In this document: positions 43,943-54,640 of the stretch, piece after piece
Position numbering within the stretch: position 1 is the first letter of the stretch
Layout of the letters: the number at the start of each line of letters is the position of its first letter
Assembly: GCA_024291935.2 (NCBI GenBank)
Contig: CM044321.1
Span: forward strand, 65,962,985-66,026,984
Direction of reading: 5' to 3'
DNA length: 64,000 bases
From: Okapia johnstoni
Taxonomy: Eukaryota > Chordata > Mammalia > Artiodactyla > Giraffidae
Notes under the pieces: model-generated
What the model was told of the DNA's origin: nothing
Databases searched by the model: none
What the model saw: only the letters and a program-made list of their open reading frames with translations
Program-made: the position numbers and the translations under genes

Positions 43943-44361
43943 ATCGATTCTATTGAGATGGATGAAACTGGAGCCCATTATACAGAGTGAAGTAAGCCAG
44001 AAAGAAAAGCACCAATACAGTATACTAATACATATATATGGAATTTGAAAGATGGTAACGGTAACCCTATATGAGAGACAGAATAAGAGACACAGATGCA
44101 TAGAACAGTCCTGTGGACTCTGAGGAAGAAGGTGAGGGTGGGACATTCTGGGACAATAACATTGAAACATGTATATTGTCATGTGTGAAGTGGAACACCA
44201 TTCCATGTTCTATGCATGGGACGGATGCTCAGGACTGGAGCACTGGGATGGCCCGGAGGGATGGGATGGGGAGGGAGGTGGGAGGAGGGTTCAGGAGGGG
44301 GAACACATGTGAACCCATGGCTGTAAAATAAATAAATTTATTTAAAAAAAATTATTTTTCA

Positions 44362-45164
44362 AACTGTAGCTCATATTATCAGCATCTTTTCCATCTTTTC
44401 CTTATGATTCTGTATAATAACATTGTTGGCAAGGGATTGTTAGGGTCTTTTTTATTAATGAGGGAAACCACATTAATTAGCAGAACATTGTGTTGGTTAT
44501 TAATCAACCCAGACCTCAAGTTAAACAAAAACCTGCTCAAGAGCTCATAATCTGAGGAAGGTTAGAGCAATTTAGATCTGTAAAGGGGCATGCAGATACT
44601 CACATGAATACATAGTGTCTTTGCGTTAAAAAAAGGCGTCTTAACTTTGTGTGAGCATTAGTACAAGTGGTCTTATGTGGTTTAGAGTTTAAGAATGAGT
44701 CATGAGAATTGCATATTCAGAGAGGATATGGCCAGGTTAAAAAATAAGTCGGCACTCACTTCCTTTTTGGAGAAACTTCAAGAAGGAAATGAGATTTCCA
44801 ACACTCTTGCTATGAGGAGGAAGAAGCTGAGCTTTGGTGGGGGCCAATGAACCATTATAACTCTCTCCTCCAGATTTTATATACAGGTGTCAGAAAGAGA
44901 TTATAATAAAAGTGTTGTCACTGATAAATCTACATTGGAGGCCATGTCTTAGACCTAAAATTGCTTTCCTATTTCCACCTTCCTTTTATCCTGAATAGAA
45001 CTCACTCGTTGGTCCCAGATAGATCAGCTGGACATTCCCAGGCCTCCCGGGCTGAGGAGAGAAGGACTGAGGAAGGGTCACCAGTCAGTTCTCAAGAGAA
45101 ACAAGGTGAATGGGCTGTATATGCCTAGTGACCCTTTCCCCTACTTCATCAATCAGATAAATCC
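44362..45164. other. Non-coding DNA, no gene seen
   Basis: Unassigned. Confidence 0.4.
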
Positions 45165-45883
45165 AAGAGTCAGCAAACTTTTACCATAAAGGACCAGATA
45201 GTAAATATTTTAGATTTTGAGGCCTTACAGTCTTTGCTGCAGCTACTCAGCTCTGCTATTGTTGCAGGGAACAACCATAGACAACGTGTAGAGAAGTGAG
45301 AATGGCCGTTGTGTTCATTTGCTAAGACTTCAAAGTACTGCAGAATGTGTGACTTGAGCAACAGAAATGTATTGTCTTTCAGTTCTACAGGCTGGAAATC
45401 TGAGGTCAAAGTGTAGAGAGAGAGGGTTCCTTAGGGCTGTGAGGGGGAGAAACTGCTCCGTGCCTTGGTTCTGTCTTCTGTTGATTTGCTGATAATCTTT
45501 GGCATTCCTTAATTTGTAGAAGCATCTCCCTGATCTGTGGCTTCATCTTTACCTAATGTTCTCCCTGTATACATATACCTGTCCAGATTTCCCATTTTTT
45601 ATAAGGACACGAGTTAAATTGGATCAGGGGACCCACTCACTTCCCGTATAACCAGCATTAACCAACGATATCTGCATATAAACAGATTAAGGCCACATTT
45701 TGAACCAGAAGTTAGGACTTCAACATATAAATTTGAAGGAGATACAATGTTGTATTTTATATGCATGTTATGTGGCATGAAATACTCTTCTCATTTTTTC
45801 CCAACCATTTACAATATGAAAATATCTGTGGACTATACAAAAACAGGCCCTGGGCTGTAGTTTACCAGCTTCTGAGATAAGAC
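45165..45883 (+). mobile_element. hAT-type fossil split by another repeat
   Basis: The left part 45165-45310 (GTCAGCAAACTTTTACCATAAAGG, CAGATAGTAAATATTTTAG, CTCTGCTATTGTTGCAGG) and the right part about 45769-45883 (GGACTATACAAAAACAGGCC, GGGCTGTAGTTTACCAGCTTC) are the two ends of a family beginning CAGGGGTYGGCAAACTTTTTCTGTAAAGG and ending GGGCCATAGTTTGCC. The middle 45311-45768 is an unrelated insertion. Confidence 0.6.
45311..45768 (+). mobile_element. Old mammalian repeat inserted in the hAT fossil
   Basis: GTTCATTTGCTAAGACTTCAAAG, CAACAGAAATGTATTGTCTTTCAG, TACAGGCTGGAAATCTGAGG, TATAAGGACACGAGTTAAATTGGATCAGG and GTTAGGACTTCAACATATAAATTT match a widespread mammalian repeat that I recognise by sequence. 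I cannot name its family with confidence. Confidence 0.5.
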
Positions 45884-46842
45884 ACTCCTTCTCTAGAGGG
45901 GAGGATTAAGTGGAGGAGGATTAAGTGAGGAAGAAAAAGAGGGACCAAAGTGTTCCTCCAGTCCTAATCCCTCCAAGAGGCGTGAGGAGGCGTTCCCTGC
46001 TCTCTGTGGAAATATTAGCAACAGATAATAAATATCCATATTATATAGCTCAAAGGACTTTGGCTAGCTGGGAAGCATATTATATTCCAGGAAGAATAGG
46101 AGGCATTAACAAGGATGATGGAATTTAAAAAGTAGGCCAAAAAATAAGAGGAAAGAAACGGAACAAGCAGAAAGATTTTAAAAATTACAAAGATTTATAA
46201 GAAACTGATCAACATGGTCAAAGTAATTTAATGACAAAGAATAATTCAACTAAATTCACAAGTAGGAAACATGGAGAGAAAGGTAATGCAGAAGTCTAAA
46301 TTGAGTTTACAAGAACCTGACTTCAGCTATGGTTGTAAAGTGAAAACAAAGTGTTAAGTAGAAAGCAATCTCGGTTCTAAAGACTAATTCTTATCTTTTT
46401 TGAAACTTCTTTACTATATGTTCTTAGAATATTTCTTACTCTTCATTTTAGAAGAAATGCAAGTAAGGTTTTGATTTTCACTGTAAAACTTGTGTATGTA
46501 GATAATCCTTTTAGTCAGCAATCTGATTTAGGCCCTTAATTTCTTATGATTTCTTATAATTTTTTGATTGATCTGAATCTTTAGTTTCTAGTGGTTTACT
46601 GTATAACTTTATTCCAAGCTTTAATGAACCAACTGCTGATTGTTGGAAGGGGTGATCTTAAAGGACATGCCACCCTCACCTGCCTTTCACTATAATATCA
46701 ATACTTGATAAAATCTGCTCAAATATCAAGGCATATAACAAGAAGAGAATATATATACTTTATCTTTTTTTTATCTCCCTCTTGAATTGCCTTCATAGAT
46801 TTGTAATTTAACTAAGGCATCTGAGCTTTAATTAAGGGTCAG
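45884..46842. other. Non-coding DNA, no gene seen
   Basis: Purine-rich near 45895-45950. No gene. Confidence 0.4.
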
Positions 46843-46855
46843 TTTTTTCTCCAGT

Positions 46856-47044
46856 GGGCTTCCCTGGTGACTCAGCTGGTGAAGAATCTGCCTGCAATGA
46901 AGGATACCTGGGTTCAATCCCTGGGTTGAGAAGATCCCCTGGAGAACAGAAAGGCTACTCATGCCAATATTCTGACCTGGAGGATTCCATGGACTATATA
47001 GTCCATGGATCACAAAGAGTTGGACACGACTGAGTCACTTTCAC
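46856..47044 (+). mobile_element. Bov-tA SINE
   Basis: Head GGGCTTCCCTGGTGACTCAG, GGTTCAATCCCTGGGTTGAG and end GTTGGACACGACTGAGTCAC. Perfect 13-bp duplication TTTTTTCTCCAGT at 46843-46855 and 47045-47057. Confidence 0.94.
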
Positions 47045-47057
47045 TTTTTTCTCCAGT

Positions 47058-47531
47058 AGCCATAGAAGAATATTCCTATATCTTTTATGAAGCCTCTGTT
47101 AAAGATTCTATTATATTATTTGGTGCCAGTGTCTGAAGAACTAATAAGTTATTTCTAGACTTTGACACTAGAAATAAGATAATTTCTCTCTGATGAACTG
47201 TTTCCTTTAAGACATAGCATGAAACTTTTCAATATTCATTTTGCTTTGCCTCTTCAGAGGTTCAGATACAAGCCATGCACTTGATTCCAGTAGAGAAGCT
47301 CAACCTGGGATTTTCAGTTCAACTAAGTCCTTTTTCACTTTGTAGTTTGGATCTTTTTGTTTTTAATTTGCTTTGGTGGTTTTATTACACAGTACCTTTT
47401 GTTGCAAAGACACACAAAGTTTTTCTGAATGTAACTAGGACATAAAAAATGACTTGGCACTCATCACTTTGTCCAGGCAGATTATCCTCTAATAGAAATT
47501 TTTGTGACCTTATTAACCTTCTAATTTTCAA
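47058..47531. other. Non-coding DNA
   Basis: Unassigned; no gene seen. Confidence 0.4.
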
Positions 47532-47898
47532 CTGTGGTATTGGAGAAGACTCTTGAGAGTCCCTTGGACTGCAAGGAGATCCAACTAGTCCATCCTAAAG
47601 GAAATCAGTCCTGAATATTCACTGGAAGGACTGATGCTGAAACTGAAACTCCATCCTTTGGCCACCTTATGTGAAGAACTGACTCTTTGGAAAAGACCAT
47701 GATGCTAGGAAAGACTGAAGTCAGGAGGAGAAGGGGATGACAGAGGATGAGATGGATGGATGTCATCACTGACTTGATGGACATGAGTTTGAGCAAGCTC
47801 AGCGAGCTGGTGATAGAAAGGGAGGCCTGGCATGCTGCAGTCCGTGGGGCTGCCAAGAGTTGGACCTGACTGAGTGAGTGAACTGAACTGAACTGAAT
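47532..47898 (+). mobile_element. BovB LINE 3' end
   Basis: CTGTGGTATTGGAGAAGACTC through GAACTGAACTGAACTGAA, corresponding to the last 370 bp of BovB (C-terminus [11 protein letters not shown] and 3' UTR). The frame is lost. No clear target-site duplication. Confidence 0.93.
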
Positions 47899-48340
47899 AC
47901 CATCTCAAGTTACAGCAATTTTTTTTTCTTTCACAGATTCCTTCATCAGTGGTTTCTCTTCTAAGATGCTAGATTTGTTACAATAACAAGTACATATTGG
48001 AATGCAGAAGTATATCAGTTTTTTTTTAAAAAAAGGAAATTGTTTAGTTCAATTATCTCTCTTTGAAAGAATAAAAAAAATGTTTAAATCATTTTATTTA
48101 GTTGTGTTCATTAGGATTGTTTCACTTGAAACTGTCAGAAGCTTGACCAGGTAAATGTACAAAGGAATCTCCTGACTCAAATAATTTGAAAAGCCAGAAC
48201 TTATCTGTCTAGCTTTAGATATATAGTTAGATCCAGGAGCTCAAAATAAGCCTCACTTCTCTCTCTGCTTTACCAAATTAGGTTTTGGCTTCATTATCAG
48301 GAAAATACTCCCCACAATGTAGGAAAAATGACTAGCAACG
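47899..48340. other. Non-coding DNA
   Basis: Unassigned; no gene seen. Confidence 0.4.
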
Positions 48341-48350
48341 ATTGTGTACT

Positions 48351-48513
48351 AGGAATTTCCCTAGCAGTCCAGTGGTTAAGACTTCACTGTCCAATTCATG
48401 AGGTATGGGTTTGATCCCTCATCAGGGAGCTAAGATCCCATAGCCTTGTGGCCAAAAAACCAAACATAAAATAGAAACAATATTGTAACAAATTCAATAA
48501 ATACTTTTTAAAA
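48351..48513 (+). mobile_element. CHR-2-type tRNA SINE
   Basis: GGAATTTCCCTAGCAGTCCAG, TGGTTAAGACTTCACTGTCC, GGGTTTGATCCCTCATCAGGG and GGAGCTAAGATCCCATAGCC, with a tail ATTGTAACAAATTCAATAAATAC. Perfect 10-bp duplication ATTGTGTACT at 48341-48350 and 48514-48523. Confidence 0.88.
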
Positions 48514-48695
48514 ATTGTGTACTGGCAGCTGGCGTTTCTAATGAAAAACATCAAAAAGTCCCAAGGAAAGCTTTTATTGGCCTGGCTTAGGTCATGTGAC
48601 CATCCTTGGACTTAGTCAGTATGGTTGAATAAATTGAGTACTTAGTTGATCAGACTCCTAGGATGCACCTACTCATAGAACCAGGAGGTGTGATT

Positions 48696-48882
48696 AGCAG
48701 TGCTAGTAGTATTTGTCACTCAGTCGTGTCCAACTCTTTGCAACCCCATTGAATCGTCCAGGCAAGAATACTGGAGTGGATTGCCATTCCCTTCTCCAGG
48801 GGATCTTTCTGACCCAGGGGTCAGACCCAGGTCTTCTGCATTGCAGGTGGATTCCTTCCCATCTGAGCCACTAGGGAAGCCA
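48696..48882 (-). mobile_element. Bov-tA SINE
   Basis: Reverse copy: TCACTCAGTCGTGTCCAACTC, a short deletion in the body (CCCCATTGAATCGTCCAGG) and head CTGAGCCACTAGGGAAGCC. An 11-bp duplication GAGGTGTGATT lies at 48685-48695 and 48883-48893. Confidence 0.93.
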
Positions 48883-48893
48883 GAGGTGTGATT

Positions 48894-49779
48894 GGCCCCA
48901 CTCAAACCACCTGCATTCAGAATGGGGAAGAGATTGTTCCCAAACAGATTGTGGGCAGGATAAACCCAAGTTAACTACACCCCCCATTATGTTTCCATCC
49001 CTTGTCTGACCATCATCCATATATACCTTCTTTCCCATTTTAAAATTCTCAAGATGACCCTGGCTAATACAATGCAAGTATACCTCTACCAGGAATATTG
49101 TCTTTTTATATCCTCCACTTTAATGGAGGATAATCCTTAGGCTCATCTGATTACCACTTTCAACTTTGATTGTGAAATCTCTTAAGTCACAGCATTTTTC
49201 TTGGTTGCGTCTAAATGTAGCTCTTCATGGCTTGGCATCCTTTGGCTAAATAATACATTTAATACTACCAATTGGCAGTAGCAGAGAAAAAAACACTATT
49301 GCTGCAATAAAACTTCCATTTGAAAAGGGGAAAGAGGGGTAACGCCTAAATAGTGATCTCAGGTTCATCGCAATCATCTCTTGCTGGACATAGCCTGGCA
49401 GTAGATGGAGTTCTTTGTTCAAGAATCTAGTTGGTCTCTCCCTCCTTTCTGGGAGGAACTCCCTTTTCCATTGTCCTGCATAGTTTCATGGCAGATGGAC
49501 ATTGGGGAGGCTTTTATTCTAACAGCTGTAACATTTTAATTCCTCCCTTCTACTGAGTGCAGGTTTGGGGGCTGGAATTGCCTTGCGAGGTGGGCTTTCT
49601 CGGGGCTATTTGGTGAACTTGGACTTTTCTCTGTCAATGCCACTGCCTCTCCTGACAGACTTGTTGTTCTGTTTATTTCCTGAATTCTCCATAGATAGGT
49701 TTTTTTCAGAGTCAAGCCCATCAGTCAGGTTCCAGCCCTCGTGGATTCTTCCTCTCTGCAGTCTGCCCCTCACCTAAGC
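48894..49779. other. Non-coding DNA, no gene seen
   Basis: Unassigned; frames of 60-70 codons on both strands at 49.55 kb are unconvincing. Confidence 0.4.
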
Positions 49780-49986
49780 CATGTGGACCTCAAACTGGAA
49801 AGCAGTACACTGTCATGATGGGATCCTACTGCTCCATGGTAGGGTTCTTACCACAAAAAAGAAATGATAATTATGTGACCTGATACATATGTTACCTAAT
49901 GCTATGGTGATAGTCAAACTGCAATATATTAACGTATGAAACCAACACACTTGTACACCTTAAATTTGTACAATGTTACATGTATA
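49780..49986 (+). mobile_element. L1M LINE 3' end, split by BovB
   Basis: ACCACAAAAAAGAAATGATAATTATGTGACC, GCTATGGTGATAGTC, CTTGTACACCTTAAATTTGTACAATGTTACATG follow the L1MA-type 3' end. After the BovB insertion the tail resumes at 51548 (ACATGTATAGCTTAATAAAA). Confidence 0.7.
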
Positions 49987-51547
49987 CATGCATCTGGGCA
50001 TCAAGATTGCCAGGAGAAATATCAGTAACCTCAGATATACAGATGACACCACCCTTATGACAGAAAGCGAAGAACGAGGTGATGGAATTCCAGTTGAGCT
50101 ATTTCAAATCCTGAAAGACGATGCTGTGAAAGTGCTGCACTCAATGTGCCAGAAAATTTGGAAAACAGCAGTGGCCACAGGACTGGAAAAGGTCAGTTTT
50201 CATTCCAATCCCAAAGAAAGGCAATGCCAAAGAATGCTCAAACTACCGCACAATTGCACTCATCTCACACGCTAGTAAAGTAATGCTCAAAATTCTCCAA
50301 GCCAGGCTTCAGCAATATGTGAACCATGAACTTCCAGATGTTCAAGCTGCTTTTAGAAAAGACAGAGGAACCAGAGATCAAATTGCCAACATTCACTGGA
50401 TCATTGAAAAAGCAAGAGAGTTCCAGAAAAACATCTATTTCTGCTTTATTGACTATGCCAAAGCCTTTGACTGTGTGGATCACAATAAACTATGGAAAAT
50501 TCTGAAAGAGATGGGATACCAGACCACCTGACCTGTCTCTTGAGAAACCTGTATGCAGGTCAGGAAGCAACAGTTAGAACTGGACATGGAACAACAGACT
50601 GGTTCCAAATAGGAAAAGGAGTACGTCAAGGCTGTATATTGTCACCCTGCTTATTTAACTTATATGCAGAGTACATCATGAGAAACGCTGAGCTGGAGGA
50701 AGCACAAGCTTGAATCAAGATTGCCGGGAGAAATATCAGTAACCTCACACATGCAGATGACACCACCCTTATGACAGAAAGTGAAGAAGAACTAAGGAGC
50801 CTCTTGATGAAAGTGAGAGGGAGAGTGAAAAAGTTGGCTTAAAGCTCAACGTTCAGAAAACTAAGATCATGGCATCCAGTCCCATCACTTCATGGCAGAT
50901 AGATGGGGAAACAGTGGCAACAGTGGCTGACTTTATTTCTCTGGGCTCCAAAATCACTGCAGATGGTGACTGCAGCCATGAAATTAAAAGACACTTACTC
51001 CTTGGAAGGAAAGTTATGACCAACTTAGACAGCATATTAAAAAGCAGAGACATTACTTTGCCAACAAATGTCTGTCTAGTCAAGGCTGTGGTTTTTCCAA
51101 TAGTCATGTATGAATGTGAGAGTTGGATGGTGAAGAAAGCTGAGCGCCGAAGAATTAATGCTTTTGAACTGTGGTGTTGGAGAAGACTCTTGAGAGTCCC
51201 TTGGACTGCAAAGAGATCCAGCCAGTCCATCCTAAAGGAGATCAGACCTGGGTGTTTATTGGAAGGACTGATGTTGCAGCTGAAACTCCAATACTTTGGC
51301 CACCTCATGCAAAGAGTTGACTCATTGGAAAAGACCCTAATGCTGGGAAGGATTGAGGGCAGGAGGAGAAGGGGACGACAGAGGATGAGATGGCTGGATA
51401 GCATCACTGACTCAATGGACATGAGTTTGGGTAAACTCTGGGAGCTGGTGATGGGCAGGGAGGCCTGGTGTGCTGCGATTCATGGGGTCACAAGGAGTCG
51501 GACACGACTGAGCAAATGAACTGAACTGAGTGACTGATCTGAACTGA
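49987..51547 (+). mobile_element. BovB LINE, 5'-truncated and internally rearranged
   Basis: Perfect 9-bp duplication ACATGTATA at 49978-49986 and 51548-51556, inside an L1M tail. The element begins with about 77 bp from the YADD region (ATCAAGATTGCCAGGAGAAA ... GAAAGCGAAGAAC, 49999-50076). It then jumps back to a point about 550 bp upstream in BovB order (GAGGTGATGGAATTCCAGTTG) and reads through to the 3' end. The 77-bp block therefore occurs twice in one insertion (again at about 50713-50790). Confidence 0.92.
50077..51519 (+). pseudogene. BovB ORF2 RT domain and C-terminus, broken
   Basis: Motif A IYFCFIDYAKAFDCVDHNKL (50445 region) is intact. Motif C is changed: the main copy reads HADD near 50751 (YADD to HADD), and the duplicated 5' block reads YTDD near 50035. 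Frame changes occur near 50160, 50520 and 50712. The C-terminus [13 protein letters not shown] is readable (216 codons open from 50869). Confidence 0.9.
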
Positions 51548-51577
51548 ACATGTATAGCTTAATAAAAAATAATTTTT
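51548..51577 (+). mobile_element. L1M LINE tail, remainder
   Basis: ACATGTATAGCTTAATAAAA and an A/T-rich tail complete the L1M split by the BovB. Confidence 0.5.
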
Positions 51578-51696
51578 AAAGCTTATGTCCCCGACATTGG
51601 TTAAGCCACCTTAAAGGAAAAAAGGCAAATACTAAACACAATTCATTCTTATTATTTATCATCATACAATCATTAAACCCATATTATTTCTATAGC

Positions 51697-51874
51697 ACAG
51701 TGATTCTCAAATGTTTTTTCCTCAGGACTCTGACTCTTAAAACAGTTATCAGGACCAGAGCTTTTGTTTATATGGGTTATAGCTATAGATATCTACTATA
51801 TTAAAAATTAGAAATTTTCTATATTTGAAATAAATTTATAAAAATAATTAAAAATTTTTGTTCTAATTTCAAAT
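51697..51874 (+). mobile_element. hAT-Charlie-type fossil, left part
   Basis: CACAGTGATTCTCAAATG, CTCAGGACTCTGACTCTTAAAACAGTTATCAGGACC and GCTTTTGTTTATATGGGTTATAG follow a hAT family that starts GTGGTTCTCAAACTTTTTGGTCTCAGGACC. It resumes after the SINE at 51893-52109. Confidence 0.65.
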
Positions 51875-51892
51875 ATGCATGCATGCATGCAT
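51875..51892. repeat. (ATGC)n run
   Basis: Four and a half ATGC units form a self-complementary, alternating purine-pyrimidine stretch at the 3' tail of the neighbouring SINE. Confidence 0.85.
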
Positions 51893-52109
51893 TTATGCTC
51901 CATCATGTCCAACTCTTTGCAGCCCGATGGACTGTAACCCGCCAGGCTTCTCTGTCCATGGGATTTTCCAGGCAAGAACACTGGAGTGGGTTTCTGTGCC
52001 CTCCTCCAGGGAATCTTCCCGAATTAGGGATCGAATCCGCATCTCTTGTGTCTCCTGCATTGGCAGGTGGGTTCTTTACCACTAGCACCACCTATATATA
52101 GGAAGCCCT
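51893..52109 (-). mobile_element. Bov-tA SINE nested in a hAT fossil
   Basis: Reverse copy: CATCATGTCCAACTCTTTGC, GGATTTTCCAGGCAAGAAC, and a head interrupted by a short ATATATA insertion (CACCACCTATATATAGGAAGCCC). hAT sequence continues on the right. Confidence 0.92.
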
Positions 52110-52427
52110 ATATTGTCACAGGGAATATTAATAAGATATGTACTCAGGGTTGAGATTTAATAAAATAATTCATTTTGTTTCATCAAGGCTATCCTCAAGT
52201 GGAACTTGCATGGTATTTTTCCCCAGCTAATTCACGGCATTGACGTGTACGGAGTCTGTAGGTATCAACAGTTTTGCTTAGTGTTTTGCACGATCGACAT
52301 AGTGAAAAGGGCAAATAATATCTTATCATTAGACAAAAAAATCGTTTTGACTTCACAAACCTCCTGAGCCATCTCAGAGATCATAGGGAATCTGTGGACC
52401 ACACTTTGAAAACTGCAGCCTTGTAAG
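52110..52427 (+). mobile_element. hAT-Charlie-type fossil, right part
   Basis: CCAGCTAATTCACGGCATTGACG, GTCTGTAGGTATCAACAGTTTTGC, GCACGATCGACATAGTG, AAATAATATCTTATCATTAG and the terminus CACACTTTGAAAACTGCAG follow the same hAT family to its right end. Confidence 0.65.
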
Positions 52428-52524
52428 AATTGAAATAAAGACATTTTTTGAGATCAACTGTAGAAGAACCATAAGATTGAGCTGCTGTTTTGGCTCATCC
52501 GCTGATTTTTATTTGCCATTTTTG

Positions 52525-52646
52525 TTTTTTTTTTTTTTTTTGTCACACCTCATGGCTCATGGGTTCTTAGTTCCTCGAACAAGGACTGAACCTGTGCCCT
52601 CGGCAGTGAAAGCACAGAATTCTAACCACTGGGAAGTTCCCCCAGT
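52525..52646 (-). mobile_element. CHR-2-type tRNA SINE
   Basis: A T-run (tail in reverse), then CATGGCTCATGGGTTCTTAG, TTCCTCGAACAAGGACTGAACC, and head ATTCTAACCACTGGGAAGTTCC. Duplication TTTGCCATTTTTG at 52512-52524 and TTTGTCATTTTTG at 52647-52659, one mismatch. Confidence 0.85.
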
Positions 52647-52833
52647 TTTGTCATTTTTGGTGATACATATCAAACTAGACTTGAAATATTCTGCATTTCC
52701 TTGGAGAGTTGTGGGGGAAGTGTCGATTTAACAGAAGTCAGGAAATATTGATCCTTGGGAAACTTGTTTGCCAGACAAATTTAAAAATTGTCTTACTTTT
52801 ATTTAAAATGTTTTGTTCCTTAGCAATAATTTT

Positions 52834-52983
52834 TTAATTTATTTTTAATTGGAGGATAATTGCTTTGCATTGTTGTGTTGGTTTCTGCCATACAACAGTG
52901 TGAATCAGCCATTAAGTATACTTATGTCCCCTCCCTCTTGATCATCCCTCCCACCTCCCACCCCATTCTACCTTACTAGGTTG
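52834..52983 (-). mobile_element. L1 LINE 3' end, reverse
   Basis: TTTTTAATTGGAGGATAATTGC, TTTGCATTGTTGTGTTGGTTTCTGCC and TGTCCCCTCCCTCTTG...CCCACCTCCCACCCC are the complement of the ruminant L1 3' end seen at 1943-2078. Target-site duplication of 16 bp at 52818-52833 and 52984-52999 with two mismatches. Confidence 0.85.
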
Positions 52984-53204
52984 CCTTAAGAATAATTTTA
53001 AGGGATATTAATATTGGGGTATTATTTTTTTAAGTATGCAAAACCATAAACAATTTTTCTAGTTTGTAATAATTTTGTCCTACTGTGTATGAAATTGCAT
53101 CTTTATGAAATGACTGTGGCTTTTGTAAAAAAACATTTGTGAATTAATTCAGTATGAATGTTTAGATTTTTATTTAATTACAAAGGGAATTTGTTTTTTA
53201 GAAA

Positions 53205-53395
53205 TAGAGAAACCCGAGGTTTGGATTCCACCTGTAATACTATTTGCCAACTAACTGATGTTGGATTTTTAACTTCCCTTAGCCTGGCTTCTCCATTCAT
53301 GGAAAACTGGGAACATTTTGTACGAATGGTACAATGGTATAATAAATGTGAAACAGTGCTCCACTTGCCATATAGAGGGCACTCAATATTCGTTT
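53205..53395 (-). mobile_element. MIR SINE fossil
   Basis: GGTTTGGATTCCACCTGTAATACTATTTGCC, TTTTTAACTTCCCTTAGCC, CCATTCATGGAAAACTGGG and ATAGAGGGCACTCAATATTC follow MIR in reverse. The 140-codon (minus) and 110-codon (plus) frames here run across this fossil and are chance. Confidence 0.65.
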
Positions 53396-54479
53396 CCTCT
53401 TTCCTTTCCACACTTACAAGAGAAACAAGCATTGACTGTAGATTCACATTGCTTAAGAGGGGAATGTTGGTTTTCCTCCATTCGGTTTGAACATCCCCGC
53501 TGTCATGAGCCGGATTTGAGAAGCAAGGTTTCTTTGAGGCAGACCAACATGCAGGCTGTAATTGAAAGGCTTTATCACAGAAGTAGGACCTTCCTAGCAA
53601 TATCTCAAATAGAACAGCTCTTGCTGCCCTCCTCCTGATACAATTATCTTCTAAGAGAATATATGGAAATTTTGGAAGGGAATTAAGTAGAAGAAGAAAG
53701 TGGGATGTGGTAATGTTTTTGTTGTTATTTTTTTTAGTGTAATATTAATAACATCATACTGTTTTTTCCAGTAGTCAATACAGTGTTCCTTAAAGAGCAA
53801 GCATCCTGTAATTATAACATTCATACTGAAGCATCACTTAATAACCTTAAACAAGTTCATTATCCTCACTCTATAAGTTTAACTGTTAAAAAATCAGTAT
53901 CTTCATATCATGAAGTTAGAAACTAGAATTATGGTTAGAATTTTCCATCTCACTGCTTAACTTTGTCGTGAGTGATGCTGCCCTCATGATAGAATCCCTG
54001 CTGTAGTCAGTTCTACTTTATTAATACTTGGCAGCACTTGATTCCTTTTACTGCTAAATATATAAACAAAATATTGGAAGAAGTCATCACAGTCCGAGGC
54101 AGAAGGGACTTCATTAAGTGCTCAATCAATCATTTCTAAAGAAATAAACAAGCCAAAGAGCACCCATAATAGATTTATTTAGCAGCAAGCAGAATTTTTC
54201 ATTGATCATCTCTAAAATCTTCTGTTCAGGTGCTATTAAGTTTAATAATTTTAAAAACACATAGCTAAATAATGTGAATTGGACACCAGACAGCATAGAA
54301 AAAATTTCATGCAAATGCATTTCATACAGTACTATAGAAAATTGTCCATTTTGTTTCCTTTCTCAAGTGGTTTTCAAATGCTTACTTTATCTTGATTGCA
54401 GCATAAATAATTGTAAATGTTAAATAATAGAAATTAGCATGAACTAATCACTTGGTCTGCAGAGATGGCTGACCAAGAA
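53396..54479. other. Non-coding DNA, no gene seen
   Basis: Unassigned. Confidence 0.4.
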
Positions 54480-54640
54480 GCCTCAAAAATGTCCTTACTT
54501 TCACTCATCAAAAATTTGTAAACTCATTCATATCTCTCAACTTCTCTTAGCCTCACTTCTTTCATCCATAAAAATAAGAGTACTGGACCAAATAATTTGT
54601 AATTCATGTGCCAGGGTTTGAACTGCAGTATACAGTTTCA
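54480..54640 (-). mobile_element. MIR fragment
   Basis: CATATCTCTCAACTTCTCTTAGCCTCACTTCTTTCATCC and AAAATAAGAGTACTGGACC follow MIR in reverse (CTTAACCTCTCTGAGCCTCAGTTTCCTCATC). Confidence 0.6.

Larger units (their letters stand above)
42989..44345 (+). mobile_element. Recent L1 insertion with 5' inversion (twin priming)
   Basis: From 42989 to about 43620 the text is L1 ORF2 in reverse (CAGCCATTCTGACTGGTG ... AAGATAAGGTGTCCATAGG). From about 43620 it switches to L1 in forward orientation (GGAGAAAAGGGGACCCTC, through the ORF2 end and 3' UTR, to ATAAATAAATTTA). A perfect 16-bp duplication AAAAAATTATTTTTCA lies at 42973-42988 and 44346-44361, so the two halves form one insertion. The inverted half ends, in L1 order, about 40 bases before the forward half begins, which is the classic twin-priming result. 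Divergence looks low: both halves keep long open frames. Confidence 0.93.

Noticed and set aside
53178..53600. 140-codon minus-strand frame as a gene
   Set aside because: It overlaps a MIR fossil (53205-53395) and a competing plus-strand frame, so it is probably chance.
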